A DNA stretch of 64,000 bases from Halosimplex halophilum (GCF_004698125.1 NZ_ML214298.1:1013972-1077971); one strand, 5' to 3'; shown: positions 26,312 through 35,625, numbered from the stretch's first letter. Notes: generated by a model not told the origin, from the sequence alone. Made by a program: numbers and translations.

Positions 26312-26485
26312 ATGAGCGAGGTCATCACCCACGAGTGTCCGAACTGCGGGACCGAGACGGAGTTCTACCAGGCGGCCAGCATGCAGGTCCACATCGGCGA
26401 GAAGGTCAAGTGGCACTGCTGGGACTGCGACTACGGGTTCGTCCGCATCGACGAGACGGTCGACACGAGCAAGGCCACGGCGTAA
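26312..26485 (+). CDS. Tiny zinc-ribbon protein (DUF7838-like)
   Basis: A 57-residue protein with two CxxC pairs: CPNCGTETEF near residues 9-18 and CWDCDYGF near 37-44, a zinc beta-ribbon with no other domain. It resembles a small haloarchaeal family I recall as DUF7838. Role unknown; such proteins often bind nucleic acid or protein partners. GTTAAATTACC at about 26281-26291 is a good TATA element 21-31 bp before the ATG, which supports a leaderless start. Confidence 0.75.
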   Translation: MSEVITHECPNCGTETEFYQAASMQVHIGEKVKWHCWDCDYGFVRIDETVDTSKATA

Positions 26486-26561
26486 GCTGTTCTCGCGGCC
26501 CGTTCCGGAGCCGTCGACCCCGTAGCGACCGCGTCGGCGGGCCGCCCGTCGGTCGTGTCGG

Positions 26562-29500
26562 TCAGTCGTCGTCCGCGTCGGCGGGCGTCAGCGAGAGGAC
26601 GACGGCGGTCCCGCCGAGGTCGCTCTCCTCGAAGCGCAGGCGGCCGCCGCAGGAGTCGGCGACCCAGCGGACGATCCAGAGCCCGAGCCCGCTGCCGTGT
26701 TCGAGCTGGGTGATCTCCGAGGACTCGTCGACGACGGTCCGCTCGTAGTCGGGGATCCCGGGGCCGTCGTCGTCGACGCGCAGGTCGATGCGCCCCGCCG
26801 CGCGCTCGGTCGTGACGCGGACGTGGACGCCCTCGCCGCCGTACTCGACGCTGTTCTCGAGCAACTCGGTCAGCGCGAGCTCGATCCGGCCGTCGCCGAC
26901 GACCCGGCGGTCGTCCACGTCGGTCTCGATGCGTGCGTCGGGGTACTCGCGGCGGTACTCCGAGACGGCGGCGTCGACGACCGACCCGAGGTCGACCTCG
27001 TGGTCGCGCAGCGACCCCTCGCGCATCGTGCGGTCGAGCGAACGGGCGCGGTCGCCGAGCGACGCCACCTCCGAGGCCGTCTCGATGAGCGTCTCGGCCC
27101 ACTCGTCGACCGTGTCGTCGTCGACGCGGGCGGCGATCATCTCCGCGTAGCCCAGAACGACGTTGAGGTCGTTGCGCAGGTTGTGCCGGAGGACGCGGTT
27201 GAGGACCTGGAGCCTGCGTTCCCGTTCCTTCTGCTCGGTGATGTCGGTGTAGATGCCGAAGCTGTTGACCGTCCCGTCGCCGGTGTCGTAGGGGATCCCC
27301 CGGAAGAGGAAGTCGCGGTAGCCGTCGGCGGTCCGGCGGCGGACCTCGCTCTGGACGGTCTCGCCGTCGGCGGCCTGCCGGTCGAGCGCGCGGCCGTTCT
27401 CGTAGTCGTCGTCCGGGAGGACGAAGTCGTTGAGCGGCTCGCCGGTGATCGCCGCGGCGTCGTAGCCGAACACGTCGGTGAAGGCGTCGTTGACGGCGGT
27501 GACGACCGGCTCGCCGTCGACGTGGGTGGCCTCGACGACGGCGTCCGGGAGGTTGTCGAAGAGGTAGGTGAACCGGTCGCGCTGGGTCTCCAGCCGCTCG
27601 CGCGTCTCGACCAGCTCCGTCCGGTCGCGGACCACGCCGACGGTGCCGGCGGCCTCGTCGGCGGGGAGCGACGACACCTCGACCTCCGCCGGGAGCGACA
27701 CGCCGTCCGTCCGCTGGAAGTCGGCCTCCAGCACGCGGCTGTCGATCCCGTCGTCGCCGACGGCGTCGACGGCCTCGTCGAGCGCGCCCGGGTCGGCCAG
27801 GGCCGCGCCGACCGGCCGCCCGACCAGGTCCGCGCGGTCGACGCCGAGCCACGTCGCCAGCGGGTCGGTCACCAGCGAGAACCGCCCGTCCTCGTCGGCG
27901 ACGTACACCATGTCCTGGACGTTCTCAATGACCGTCCGGTAGCGGGCGAGCTCCGCCTCGTAGGCGACGCGGTCGAACGCGACCGCCGCGTTCGAGGCGA
28001 GGATCTCCGCCAGATCGCGCGCCCGACCGTCGAACGCGCCCGGTTCCGTCGCGCCGATGCTCACGACTCCCTGGTCGCCCAGCGGGACGTACAGCGTCTC
28101 GACGGCGTCGCCGGGCATCTCGTCCGGCCGGATCGCCAGGTCCCTCGGCGCGTGGCGGATCTCGCCGGCCTCGAAGGTGCGCCCGGGCCCGCCCGCCCCG
28201 ACGGCGTAGTCCGGGCGGTCGGCGACCGACACCGCGTCGCTGTCGGAGGCCGCCAGCGGGACGAGCAGGTCGCGCTCGGCGTCGTATCTGCGGACGACGT
28301 TCATGTCGAACCCGAGCGTGTGCGCGACGGCGTCGACGACGATCTCGCCGACCCGCTCGGGGCTGTGGGCGCCCAGCAGCGCCCGCGCGGTGTCGAGCAG
28401 CTCGGCGAACTGCTCGCGGGCCGCCCGGAGCTGTCGCTCCCGCTCCTTCCGGTCGGTGATGTCCCGGATGACGCCCGCCGTCCCCGCGAACTCCCCGTCC
28501 TCGTCGGTCAGCATCACCATGTGGTCCTCGGCGTCGACCGGTTCGCCCGACTCCGGGACCAGGTCCAGCTCGAAGGTCGTCTCGACGGCGTTGCCGTGGA
28601 TCAGGTCCCGGAGCTTGTTCTCCGCCCGCTGGACGGTCTGCTCGTCTTTGACGATCGAGGTGTGCTCGCCGAGCAACTCCGCCCGGTCGTAGCCGGTCAG
28701 CTCGACCAGCGCGTCGTTGACCACCTCGAAGCGGCCTTCATCGTCGAGCGCGTAGACGCCGTCGTCGACCGCCTCGATGATCGACTCGTAGCGTTCGAGC
28801 TCGCGGGTCCGCTCGCGCTTGTCGGTCACGTCCCGGAGCACGCCCGCGACGCCGACCACCTCGCCGCCGTCCTCGACGGCCGTCAGGTGGTCCTCGGCGG
28901 GGAACGGCTCGCCGTCGGCGGGCACGACGGTCGTCTCGACGGTCTCGGCGGTCGTCTCCCCGCGAACGACCCGCCGGACCGCCGGGAAGACGCGCTCGGC
29001 GGCCGCCTCGGTCGTGATCGCCGAGACGTGCTCGCCCACGAGCGCGTCGGCGTCGCGGCCCGTCATCCGCGCGAGCGACTCGTTGACGACGGCGAAGTTG
29101 CCCCGCAGGTCGAGCACGTACAGCCCGTCGTCGACGGCGTCGAGCGCCGCCGCCGCCTCGACGGCCGCCGTCGAGGCGCCGCTCTCCCCGCCGCCGCCCG
29201 CTCTCGCGTCGCTCCTCGAGGGGACGGTCTTCAGGGGACCGTCCCCCGTGGTGTCGCCCGCGCCGTCGTCGCCCGGGTCGCTGTCGCCCGCCCGGTCGGT
29301 CGACGCGTCGGTCTCGCCGTGAGTGTTGGCCCTGACGCGGTCGGCGAGCGACTCCTCGACAGCCGACCGCGGGACGTACTCGGTGACGCCGAGCCGGGTC
29401 GCGCCCGCCGCGAGCTCGCCGTCGGGCTCCGCGGAGGTCAGCAGGACGGGCTGGTCGTAGCCGAACTCCCGGACGCCGGCGAGTACGTCGAGCGGGTTGA

Positions 29501-29687
29501 CACCCCCGTCACCGCTGTCGCTACCATCGCCCCCGCCGACGACGACACAGCGCACGTCGGTCTGCCCCAGCACCGACAGCGCGGCCCGCGTCGAGCCGGC
29601 GCACTCCACCTCCCAGCCCTCGGCTTCGAGCCCGTCCACCCACGGCCGTTCGCGCACCGGACAGACAGCCAGCACCGTCGCTCCCAT
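26562..29687 (-). CDS. Multi-PAS/GAF sensor histidine kinase with degenerate receiver domain
   Basis: Soluble sensor kinase of 1041 residues with no membrane span. Residues 1-115 look like a receiver domain, but the acidic pocket and phospho-Asp are absent (VLAVCPVRER, CVVVGGGDG). Two PAS domains (about 185-300 and 305-425) and a GAF domain (about 430-590) follow. Two more PAS domains (about 595-715 and 725-840) lead into the HisKA helix with VLRHNLRNDLNVV, whose first His is the phosphorylation site. The ATPase domain has ELLENSVEYGG, VDDDGPGIP and GSGLGLWIV. It is typical of haloarchaeal cytoplasmic light/redox/metabolite sensors. The cognate regulator is not in the window. Confidence 0.92.
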   Translation of the reverse strand: MGATVLAVCPVRERPWVDGLEAEGWEVECAGSTRAALSVLGQTDVRCVVVGGGDGSDSGDGGVNPLDVLAGVREFGYDQPVLLTSAEPDGELAAGATRLGVTEYVPRSAVEESLADRVRANTHGETDASTDRAGDSDPGDDGAGDTTGDGPLKTVPSRSDARAGGGGESGASTAAVEAAAALDAVDDGLYVLDLRGNFAVVNESLARMTGRDADALVGEHVSAITTEAAAERVFPAVRRVVRGETTAETVETTVVPADGEPFPAEDHLTAVEDGGEVVGVAGVLRDVTDKRERTRELERYESIIEAVDDGVYALDDEGRFEVVNDALVELTGYDRAELLGEHTSIVKDEQTVQRAENKLRDLIHGNAVETTFELDLVPESGEPVDAEDHMVMLTDEDGEFAGTAGVIRDITDRKERERQLRAAREQFAELLDTARALLGAHSPERVGEIVVDAVAHTLGFDMNVVRRYDAERDLLVPLAASDSDAVSVADRPDYAVGAGGPGRTFEAGEIRHAPRDLAIRPDEMPGDAVETLYVPLGDQGVVSIGATEPGAFDGRARDLAEILASNAAVAFDRVAYEAELARYRTVIENVQDMVYVADEDGRFSLVTDPLATWLGVDRADLVGRPVGAALADPGALDEAVDAVGDDGIDSRVLEADFQRTDGVSLPAEVEVSSLPADEAAGTVGVVRDRTELVETRERLETQRDRFTYLFDNLPDAVVEATHVDGEPVVTAVNDAFTDVFGYDAAAITGEPLNDFVLPDDDYENGRALDRQAADGETVQSEVRRRTADGYRDFLFRGIPYDTGDGTVNSFGIYTDITEQKERERRLQVLNRVLRHNLRNDLNVVLGYAEMIAARVDDDTVDEWAETLIETASEVASLGDRARSLDRTMREGSLRDHEVDLGSVVDAAVSEYRREYPDARIETDVDDRRVVGDGRIELALTELLENSVEYGGEGVHVRVTTERAAGRIDLRVDDDGPGIPDYERTVVDESSEITQLEHGSGLGLWIVRWVADSCGGRLRFEESDLGGTAVVLSLTPADADDD

Positions 29688-29771
29688 TCGTGACCCGAAC
29701 CAAGGAAATCCCCCCATATATCCGCTTCCCCCCGATTATCGAAACTGAGGCGCGAACGGGAACGGCGCGGC

Positions 29772-31226
29772 TCAGTCGTCCAGCGCCTGCCAGGACAGCC
29801 GCGGTTCGCGTGCGGCCCGCACCTGGTCGATCCGCCGGGCCGCGGTCCGCTCGGGCGCCGCCTCCAGGGTCGCGTCGTCCTCGCCGGCGACGGCATCGAA
29901 CGCCGCGGCGAGGTCGTCGAGCGACTCCCTGGTCTCGGCCTCGGTCGGCTCGGTCATCAGCGCCTCGTCGACGATCTCGGGCCACTTGGTCGTCGGCGGG
30001 TGGACGCCGTAGTCGAGCATCCGCTTGGCCGCGTCGGCCGCGTCCTGCTCGCCCGCGCTCGCGACGAACTCGTGGTGGAAGGGGCCGTAGGGCACCTCGT
30101 AGTCGATCTGACTCGCGAGGTAGTTGGCGTTCAGCACCGCCCGCGCGCTGGCGTCGGCCAGTCCCTCGTCGCCCAGCCGCGCGATGTAAGCGAACGCGCG
30201 CACCAGGACGAGCCAGTTGCCGGCGAACCCGTGGACCTTGCCGATCGACTGCTCCGGTTCGTAGCGCTCGTAGCCGCTCCCGTCGGCCTGTTCGCGCACG
30301 TGCGGCGTCGGCAGGAACTCGGCCAGCTCCCCGGTCACGCCGACGGGGCCGGCGCCCGGGCCGCCGCCGCCGTGGGGCGTCGCGAACGTCTTGTGGACGT
30401 TGTAGTGCATCACGTCGAACCCCATGTCGCCGGGCCGGGCGCGACCGAGCAGGGCGTTGAGGTTCGCGCCGTCGTAGTACAGCAGCCCGCCCGCGTCGTG
30501 GACGATATCGGCGACCTCCTCGATGTCGCGCTCGAAGAGCCCGAGGGTGTTGGGGTTGGTGAGCATCAGCGCCGCGGTGTCGTCGCCCACGGCGGCTTCC
30601 AGGGCGTCGATGTCGACGCGGCCGTCCTCGCCGCTGGGGAGTTCGACCACGTCGAACCCCGCCATCGCCGCCGTCGCGAAGTTCGTCCCGTGGGCGCTGT
30701 CCGGGATGACGACCTCGGTCCTGTCCTCGCCGTTTTCCTCGTGGTAGGCGGCGGCGATCCGGATGCCGGTGAACTCGCCGGCCGCGCCCGCCGGCGGCTG
30801 GAGCGTCACCGCGTCCATCCCGCCGATGCGTCCGAGGTAGTCCTGCAGTGTCGCCCGCAGCTCCAGGGTCCCCTGGACGCTCTCGGCGGAGCGGTCCGGG
30901 TGGACGGCGGCGTTCGGGTCCGCAGCCGCCCGCTCGGTGAACTTGGGGTTGTACTTCATCGTACAGGACCCGAGCGGGAACGGCCCGCTGTCGACCCCGT
31001 AGTTCATCCCCGAGAGGCGGGTGTAGTGGCGCGCCAGCTCGGGCTCGGCGAGGTCCGGCAGTTCCAGCGAGTCGCGCGTCAGCTCGTCGGGCAGCGGCGA
31101 GTCGTCGCCGATCTCGACCTCGGAGGTGCCCTTCTCGGCCAGCAGCGGCTCGTACTCGCCGTCGTCGGTCCAGCGCGCCTGGTCGTACAGCGTCCCCGCC
31201 TCGGGGGCGTGGTCCTCCTCGCTCAT
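29772..31226 (-). CDS. gcvPB: Glycine dehydrogenase (decarboxylating) subunit 2
   Basis: PLP-carrying half of the glycine-cleavage P-protein, 484 residues. The complex decarboxylates glycine and loads aminomethyl onto the H-protein lipoyl arm. The Schiff-base lysine lies in HYNVHKTFATPHGGGGPG (about 265-282), and the N-terminal SGMNYGVDSGPFPLGSCTMK block is characteristic of subunit 2. It follows the subunit 1 gene after a single base, so both are co-expressed. Subunits are split as in archaea and Firmicutes, unlike the fused enzyme of E. coli. Confidence 0.95.
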   Translation of the reverse strand: MSEEDHAPEAGTLYDQARWTDDGEYEPLLAEKGTSEVEIGDDSPLPDELTRDSLELPDLAEPELARHYTRLSGMNYGVDSGPFPLGSCTMKYNPKFTERAAADPNAAVHPDRSAESVQGTLELRATLQDYLGRIGGMDAVTLQPPAGAAGEFTGIRIAAAYHEENGEDRTEVVIPDSAHGTNFATAAMAGFDVVELPSGEDGRVDIDALEAAVGDDTAALMLTNPNTLGLFERDIEEVADIVHDAGGLLYYDGANLNALLGRARPGDMGFDVMHYNVHKTFATPHGGGGPGAGPVGVTGELAEFLPTPHVREQADGSGYERYEPEQSIGKVHGFAGNWLVLVRAFAYIARLGDEGLADASARAVLNANYLASQIDYEVPYGPFHHEFVASAGEQDAADAAKRMLDYGVHPPTTKWPEIVDEALMTEPTEAETRESLDDLAAAFDAVAGEDDATLEAAPERTAARRIDQVRAAREPRLSWQALDD

Positions 31227-31227
31227 C

Positions 31228-32559
31228 TCAGGCCACCTCCGCGACGGCGTCGACGAACCGGTCGACGGCGGGCTCGTTCGCGTCGGTCACGCAGACCTGG
31301 ACCCGGTGTTCGCCGACGACGTGGACGGCGAACCCCTCCGATTCGAGGTCGCTCGCCACCGCGGCGGCGGGCTGGTCGGTGTGGGCCTGGAACTCCCGGA
31401 AGTGATGGCGGTCGTTGACCGGCGCGCGGACGCCCGGCACCTCGTCCAGCCGGGCGGCGAGGTCGCGGGCGAGGGTCACGCAGTCCTCCGCGAGGGTCAC
31501 GAGACCGTCCGGCCCGAGCGTCGCGGCGTGGATCGCCGTCCGCAGCGCCAGCAGCGCCTGGTTCGTGCAGATGTTGCTCGTCGCCCGCTCCTTCCGGATG
31601 TGCTGTTCGCGGGTCTGCAGAGTGAGGGTGAACGCCCGCCGGTCGGTGGCGTCCTCGCCAACCCCGACGAGCCGGCCGGGGACCTGCCGGAGGAACGCCT
31701 CGCGGGTGGCGAACAGACCGGCGCCCATCCCGTAGGCGGTGCCGGCGCCGAGCGCGCTCGCCTCGCCGACGACCACGTCGGCACCGACATCGGCGGGCCG
31801 CTCCAGCAGCGCCAGCGCGACCGGGTCCGACCCGAGGACGAACAGCGCGTCGTGCTCGTCGGCCAGTTCGCCCACCGCGTCCAGTTCGGGCTCGATGGCA
31901 CCGCAGATAGTCGGGTTCTCGGCGTAGACCATCGCCGCGTCGTCGTCGAGCGCGTCGGCCAGTCCCTCGGTGTCGACGGTTCCCTCGTCGGTCGGATACG
32001 CCTCGACGGAGAGGCCGGGACCGTCGGCGTAGGCTTCCAGCACCTCGCGTTTGCCCTCCCTGAGATGGTCGGGCACCAGGATCCTGTCGCCCGAGACCGG
32101 CCGCACCCGCTGGGAGAGCGTCGCGGCCTCGCCCAGCGCCGTCGCGGCGTCGTACATCGAGCAGTTCGCCACGTCCAGCCCCGTCAATTCGACCAGCATC
32201 GACTGGTACTCGAAGAGGGCCTGGAGGAAGCCCTGGGCGACCTCGGGCTGGTACTGGGTGTAGGAGGTGAGAAACTCCTGGCGGCTCGCCAGGTCGTCGA
32301 CCAGCGCCGGGACGTAGTGGTCGTAGTGACCGCGTCCCATGAACTCGGTCAGGTCGTCGTTGCGCCCCAGCGTCCGCTCGACCAGGCGGGCGGCGTCGCG
32401 CTCGCTCCGCGCGTCGATGCCGAACTCGCCGTCGGAGCGGACCGGCTCGGGGATGTCGAACAGCGCCTCCATATCGTCGGCGCCGACCGCGTCCAGCATC
32501 GCCTCGGTGTCGGCCGCGTCGCCCGGCGCGTACGGGCTCCCGCGCGTCTCTCGTGTCAT
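31228..32559 (-). CDS. gcvPA: Glycine dehydrogenase (decarboxylating) subunit 1
   Basis: Partner half of the P-protein, 443 residues, needed to form the active heterodimer/tetramer. The N-terminus [19 protein letters not shown] is followed by family blocks [21 protein letters not shown] (about 116-136) and [20 protein letters not shown] (about 139-158), the canonical subunit 1 signature. The gene is first of a two-gene operon. Genes for the T- and H-proteins, which often accompany these genes in haloarchaea, are not adjacent: the next gene upstream is a sugar epimerase. Confidence 0.95.
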   Translation of the reverse strand: MTRETRGSPYAPGDAADTEAMLDAVGADDMEALFDIPEPVRSDGEFGIDARSERDAARLVERTLGRNDDLTEFMGRGHYDHYVPALVDDLASRQEFLTSYTQYQPEVAQGFLQALFEYQSMLVELTGLDVANCSMYDAATALGEAATLSQRVRPVSGDRILVPDHLREGKREVLEAYADGPGLSVEAYPTDEGTVDTEGLADALDDDAAMVYAENPTICGAIEPELDAVGELADEHDALFVLGSDPVALALLERPADVGADVVVGEASALGAGTAYGMGAGLFATREAFLRQVPGRLVGVGEDATDRRAFTLTLQTREQHIRKERATSNICTNQALLALRTAIHAATLGPDGLVTLAEDCVTLARDLAARLDEVPGVRAPVNDRHHFREFQAHTDQPAAAVASDLESEGFAVHVVGEHRVQVCVTDANEPAVDRFVDAVAEVA

Positions 32560-32689
32560 CGTCGTCCCTCGCGTGTCATAGTAGGCTCCCGTCGGGGATG
32601 GACGACCCTATCGGACGCTCGCACATGAGCCTCCCGTTTCGGCGTACCGCAGGTGGTCACCCGTTCCCCAGAGCGACGGCGGTCGCCCG

Positions 32690-33964
32690 CTACGCGTCCT
32701 GCAGCCGTTCCAGCGCCTCGATGCACTCCAGCAGGGCGCGGCCGTTGTGGTAGGCGCCCTTGTACATCGCGCCTTTGCGGCCGACGGGCTCCAGGTCCTC
32801 GGTCACGCCGGAGTGCCACTCGCCGACTTCCCTGTCGACGTGGTACTCGTCGACGAAGTCGTAGGTCTCGGCGAACACGTCGGCGTAGCGGTCGTCGCCG
32901 GTGAGTTCGTACATCCGGAGCGCGCTGGTCAGCGCCTCCGCCTGGACCCACCACGCCTTGATCCGGCTCGTCGCGGGCTCCTCGAAGGGGCCGTAGAAGT
33001 AGAAGCCGCCGTGGTCGTCGTCATAGCCGTACTCCAGCGAGTAGTCCCACAGCGTCTCGTACAGGTCGCGGTAGTAGGAGAGGGGCTGGTCCAGCGCCGT
33101 CGCGGCGTCCATCGTCAGCCAGACGTTCTCCACGTCGTGGCCGTAGGAGACGACCCGGTAGTCCTCGTCGTCGAGCAGGGGCTGCCAGTCGGGCGCGTAC
33201 TTGTCGGTGCAGGCGCCCAGCTTCTTGCGGACGACGGTGTTGGTGTTGATCGTCAGCAGCTCAGAGAGCCGTTTTCCGGCCACGTCGTGGCCGGTGGCCT
33301 CGTAGAACGTCGTGAACGCCTCCATGAGGTGGAGGTGGGTGTTCATCAGTTTCGTCGTCGGGTCGAGGTCGGCGTCCACGTCCTCCTTGGGCGACCAGTC
33401 CGGTTCGATGTTGTCGAGGTAGGTGCCGCCCTCGGTGATGGGCGTCCAGTCGGGCTCGAAGTACTCGACGTAGCCGCCGTGGTCCTCGTCGTAGGCCTCG
33501 GCCTCGAACCGCTCGAACAGGTCGACGGCGGCCTCGCGGGCGGCCTCGTCGTCGCTGGCCCGATAGTACTCCGAGAGGCCGTAGAGGACGAACGACTGGC
33601 CGTACATGTGCTTGTTCGGCTTCACCACGTCGCCGTCCCGTTCGACCTCCCAGTAGTAGCCGCCGTGGTCGTCGTCGCGCATCTCCTCGGTGAGGAAGTC
33701 GAACCCGCGGTCGGCGGCGTCGAGCAGTTCGTCGCCGTAGCCCGCCCGGTAGAGCCGGGCGGAGAACCAGAGCATCCGCGCCTGGGTGACGACCATCTTG
33801 CGGTCGTTGCCGGCGAACTCCCCCTCGGCGTCGTAGCTGGTGAGGAAGCCGCCGTGTTCGGTGTCGACCGCGCGGGGGTACCAGAAGTCGATCACCGTCT
33901 CCCGGAGGTTCTCCCGGAGTCGGGGCAGGTACGCCTCGGCGAGTGCGTCGGGGTCCCGTGTCAT
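32690..33964 (-). CDS. AGE-family sugar 2-epimerase (cellobiose/mannose epimerase-like)
   Basis: A 424-residue (alpha/alpha)6-barrel protein of the N-acylglucosamine 2-epimerase superfamily. It probably epimerises the C2 position of a reducing sugar such as glucose, mannose or cellobiose. Repeated HGG motifs (EHGGFLTSYD, DHGGYYWEV, DHGGYVEYF, DHGGFYFYG) line the barrel and include the catalytic histidines. Further conserved blocks are KHMYGQSFVLYGLSEYYRA and IKAWWVQAEALTSAL. The length matches cellobiose 2-epimerase. It is divergent from the 2-hydroxyacid dehydrogenase gene 153 bp away. With the GH3 enzyme elsewhere in the window it hints at beta-glucoside use. Confidence 0.88.
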   Translation of the reverse strand: MTRDPDALAEAYLPRLRENLRETVIDFWYPRAVDTEHGGFLTSYDAEGEFAGNDRKMVVTQARMLWFSARLYRAGYGDELLDAADRGFDFLTEEMRDDDHGGYYWEVERDGDVVKPNKHMYGQSFVLYGLSEYYRASDDEAAREAAVDLFERFEAEAYDEDHGGYVEYFEPDWTPITEGGTYLDNIEPDWSPKEDVDADLDPTTKLMNTHLHLMEAFTTFYEATGHDVAGKRLSELLTINTNTVVRKKLGACTDKYAPDWQPLLDDEDYRVVSYGHDVENVWLTMDAATALDQPLSYYRDLYETLWDYSLEYGYDDDHGGFYFYGPFEEPATSRIKAWWVQAEALTSALRMYELTGDDRYADVFAETYDFVDEYHVDREVGEWHSGVTEDLEPVGRKGAMYKGAYHNGRALLECIEALERLQDA

Positions 33965-34117
33965 GGTCCGGGGTTCTCCCGGCCGGCACTTGAACGCTCT
34001 CAACGCGGAAGCAAGCGGGTTCGAGTTCCCCGATCCCCACCACCGACGACGGCCGGTGCCGACCCAGCGGGCGGGAACGGCCGACCCCCTTATTTCGGTC
34101 CGGTCCCGTGTCCCGGT

Positions 34118-35080
34118 ATGGAAGTCGTCGCGAGCGACGACCCGATGATCGACGCGGAACTGCTGGCCGAGGGACTCGGCGACGACGTGACCGTCACCGT
34201 CGCCGAGACGGACTCCGAGGAGGCAGTCCGCGAGGCCGCGAGCGAGGCCGAGGCGCTCGTCGCGAACGTGTCGACGCCGGTGACCGCCGACGTGCTGGAC
34301 GCGTGCCCGGACCTGCGGATCGTCGCGCGGGCGGGCGTCGGTATCGACACGGTCGACGTGGGCGCCGCCGCCGAGCGCGGCGTGGTCGTGACGAACGTCC
34401 CGGAGTACTGCACCGAGGAGGTGGCGACCCACACCGTGGCGCTCGCGCTGGCCGCGCTCCGGTCGCTGGGCCGGTACGACCGCGACGTGAAGTCCGGCGG
34501 GTGGGACTGGCGGGCCGGCGGCGAGATCCACCGCCTGTCGGGGCTCACGCTCGGGTTCGTCTCCTACGGCCCCATCGCCCGCCGCGTCCGCGAGCTGGCC
34601 GAGGGGTTCGACGCCGACTTCGTCGCCTACGACCCGTACGTCGACGCCGCGGAGATGGCCGCCGACGGCGTCGAGAAGGTCGACTTCGAGGAACTGCTCG
34701 ACCGGACCGAGCTCCTCTCGGTGAACGCGCCGTTGACCGGGGAGACCCGCGGTCTGGTCGACGGGGCGGCCTTCGAGCGGCTGGCCGACCACGCGGTCGT
34801 GGTCAACACCGGGCGCGGCGGCGTCGTCGACGAGGCCGCACTCGCCGACGCGCTCGAACGCGGGGAGGTCGCGGCCGCCGGGCTGGACGTGTTCGCCGAG
34901 GAGCCGCCCGAGGGCTCGCCGCTGTTCGAGCGCGACGACGCGGTCCTGACGCCACACGCCGCGTGGTACTCCGAGGAGGCCCGCGCGGACCTCCACGGGA
35001 CCGTCGCGGCCAACGTCCGGGCGGCGCTGGCCGGCGAGCGGCCGCCCGACCGGATCGACCCCGACCTCGACTGGGTGTGA
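34118..35080 (+). CDS. D-2-hydroxyacid dehydrogenase family protein (CtBP/SerA-like)
   Basis: Predicted NAD(P)-linked 2-hydroxyacid/2-oxoacid oxidoreductase of 320 residues. The catalytic triad is present: Arg in NTGRGGVVDEAALADAL, Glu in VFAEEPP and His in LTPHAAW. The Rossmann turn is unusual: where relatives have GxGxxG the sequence reads S149-Y-G-P-I-A154, keeping only the middle glycine. The start MEVVASDDPMIDAELL at 34118 follows CTTATTTCGG, a TATA-like box about 27 bp upstream. Substrate is unknown; phosphoglycerate, glyoxylate or a sugar-derived acid are options. Confidence 0.85.
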   Translation: MEVVASDDPMIDAELLAEGLGDDVTVTVAETDSEEAVREAASEAEALVANVSTPVTADVLDACPDLRIVARAGVGIDTVDVGAAAERGVVVTNVPEYCTEEVATHTVALALAALRSLGRYDRDVKSGGWDWRAGGEIHRLSGLTLGFVSYGPIARRVRELAEGFDADFVAYDPYVDAAEMAADGVEKVDFEELLDRTELLSVNAPLTGETRGLVDGAAFERLADHAVVVNTGRGGVVDEAALADALERGEVAAAGLDVFAEEPPEGSPLFERDDAVLTPHAAWYSEEARADLHGTVAANVRAALAGERPPDRIDPDLDWV

Positions 35081-35158
35081 GACGGGCCGGCGGGCGCGGG
35101 CGGGGGGGCCGACGGGCGGTCACCCGCGGTCGCCGGTCGGTCGTCCGACGGTCGCGCC

Positions 35159-35467
35159 CTACTCCTCGACCTCGATCCGCGTCCCGGGCCGGGCGTCGTC
35201 CTCGGAGACGGGAAGACGTACGTTCAGCACGCCGTCGCGGTAGGTGGCCGTGATATCGTCGGCGTCGATCCGCCGCGGGACCGAGACGTGGCGGTTGAAC
35301 ACGCGCGTCTCGCCCTCGTCGGTCCGGTGCTCGGCGGTGACGTGGAGCCGCCCGTCGTGCCAGCGCAGGTCGACGTCGGCGCGGTCGTACCCCGGCAGGT
35401 CGACGTACACCTCGTAGGCGCCCTCGTCCCTGAACAGTTCGACCTCGTGGTCCGGGTGGTGTGTCAC
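35159..35467 (-). CDS. Hsp20/alpha-crystallin small heat-shock protein
   Basis: ATP-independent holdase chaperone of 102 residues consisting almost entirely of the alpha-crystallin domain. Strand motifs are VELFRDEGAYEVYVDLPGYD, VFNRHVSVPRRIDADDITA and the hallmark GVLNVRLP (about 84-91). The C-terminal tail is short and lacks a clear IxI oligomer motif, so assembly may be limited. A GTG start at 35467 is used; no ATG is available upstream. It sits between the dehydrogenase gene (convergent) and the TetR operon (divergent). Confidence 0.85.
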   Translation of the reverse strand: MTHHPDHEVELFRDEGAYEVYVDLPGYDRADVDLRWHDGRLHVTAEHRTDEGETRVFNRHVSVPRRIDADDITATYRDGVLNVRLPVSEDDARPGTRIEVEE

Positions 35468-35575
35468 GGGATTCCCTCCACTTCAGACGACGGCGCCGAG
35501 CTATTTCAATCTCCACAGCGATTCCCGTCCGCCGGGAGCGAGTCACCCGTCGCCTCCGCCCGCCGTGGGATCCGT

Positions 35576-35593
35576 TGACTAACCGGTCAGTCA
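35576..35593. promoter_or_regulatory. TetR operator, distal copy
   Basis: TGACTAACCGGTCAGTCA is an 18-bp near-palindrome centred on CCGG. It matches the second site at 35608 in 16 of 18 positions. The two centres are 32 bp apart, three helical turns, placing them on one face of the DNA. They precede a TetR gene, so self-repression is the natural reading. Confidence 0.8.
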
Positions 35594-35607
35594 GTTCGGA
35601 ACGTTTT

Positions 35608-35625
35608 TGACTGACCGGTCAGTTA
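35608..35625. promoter_or_regulatory. TetR operator, proximal copy, overlapping the promoter
   Basis: TGACTGACCGGTCAGTTA abuts the T-rich element CGTTTTTGAC (about 35602-35611), the likely TATA region about 27 bp before the ATG at 35635. A repressor bound here would block TBP/TFB or RNA polymerase access to the TetR-MATE operon. Confidence 0.8.
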
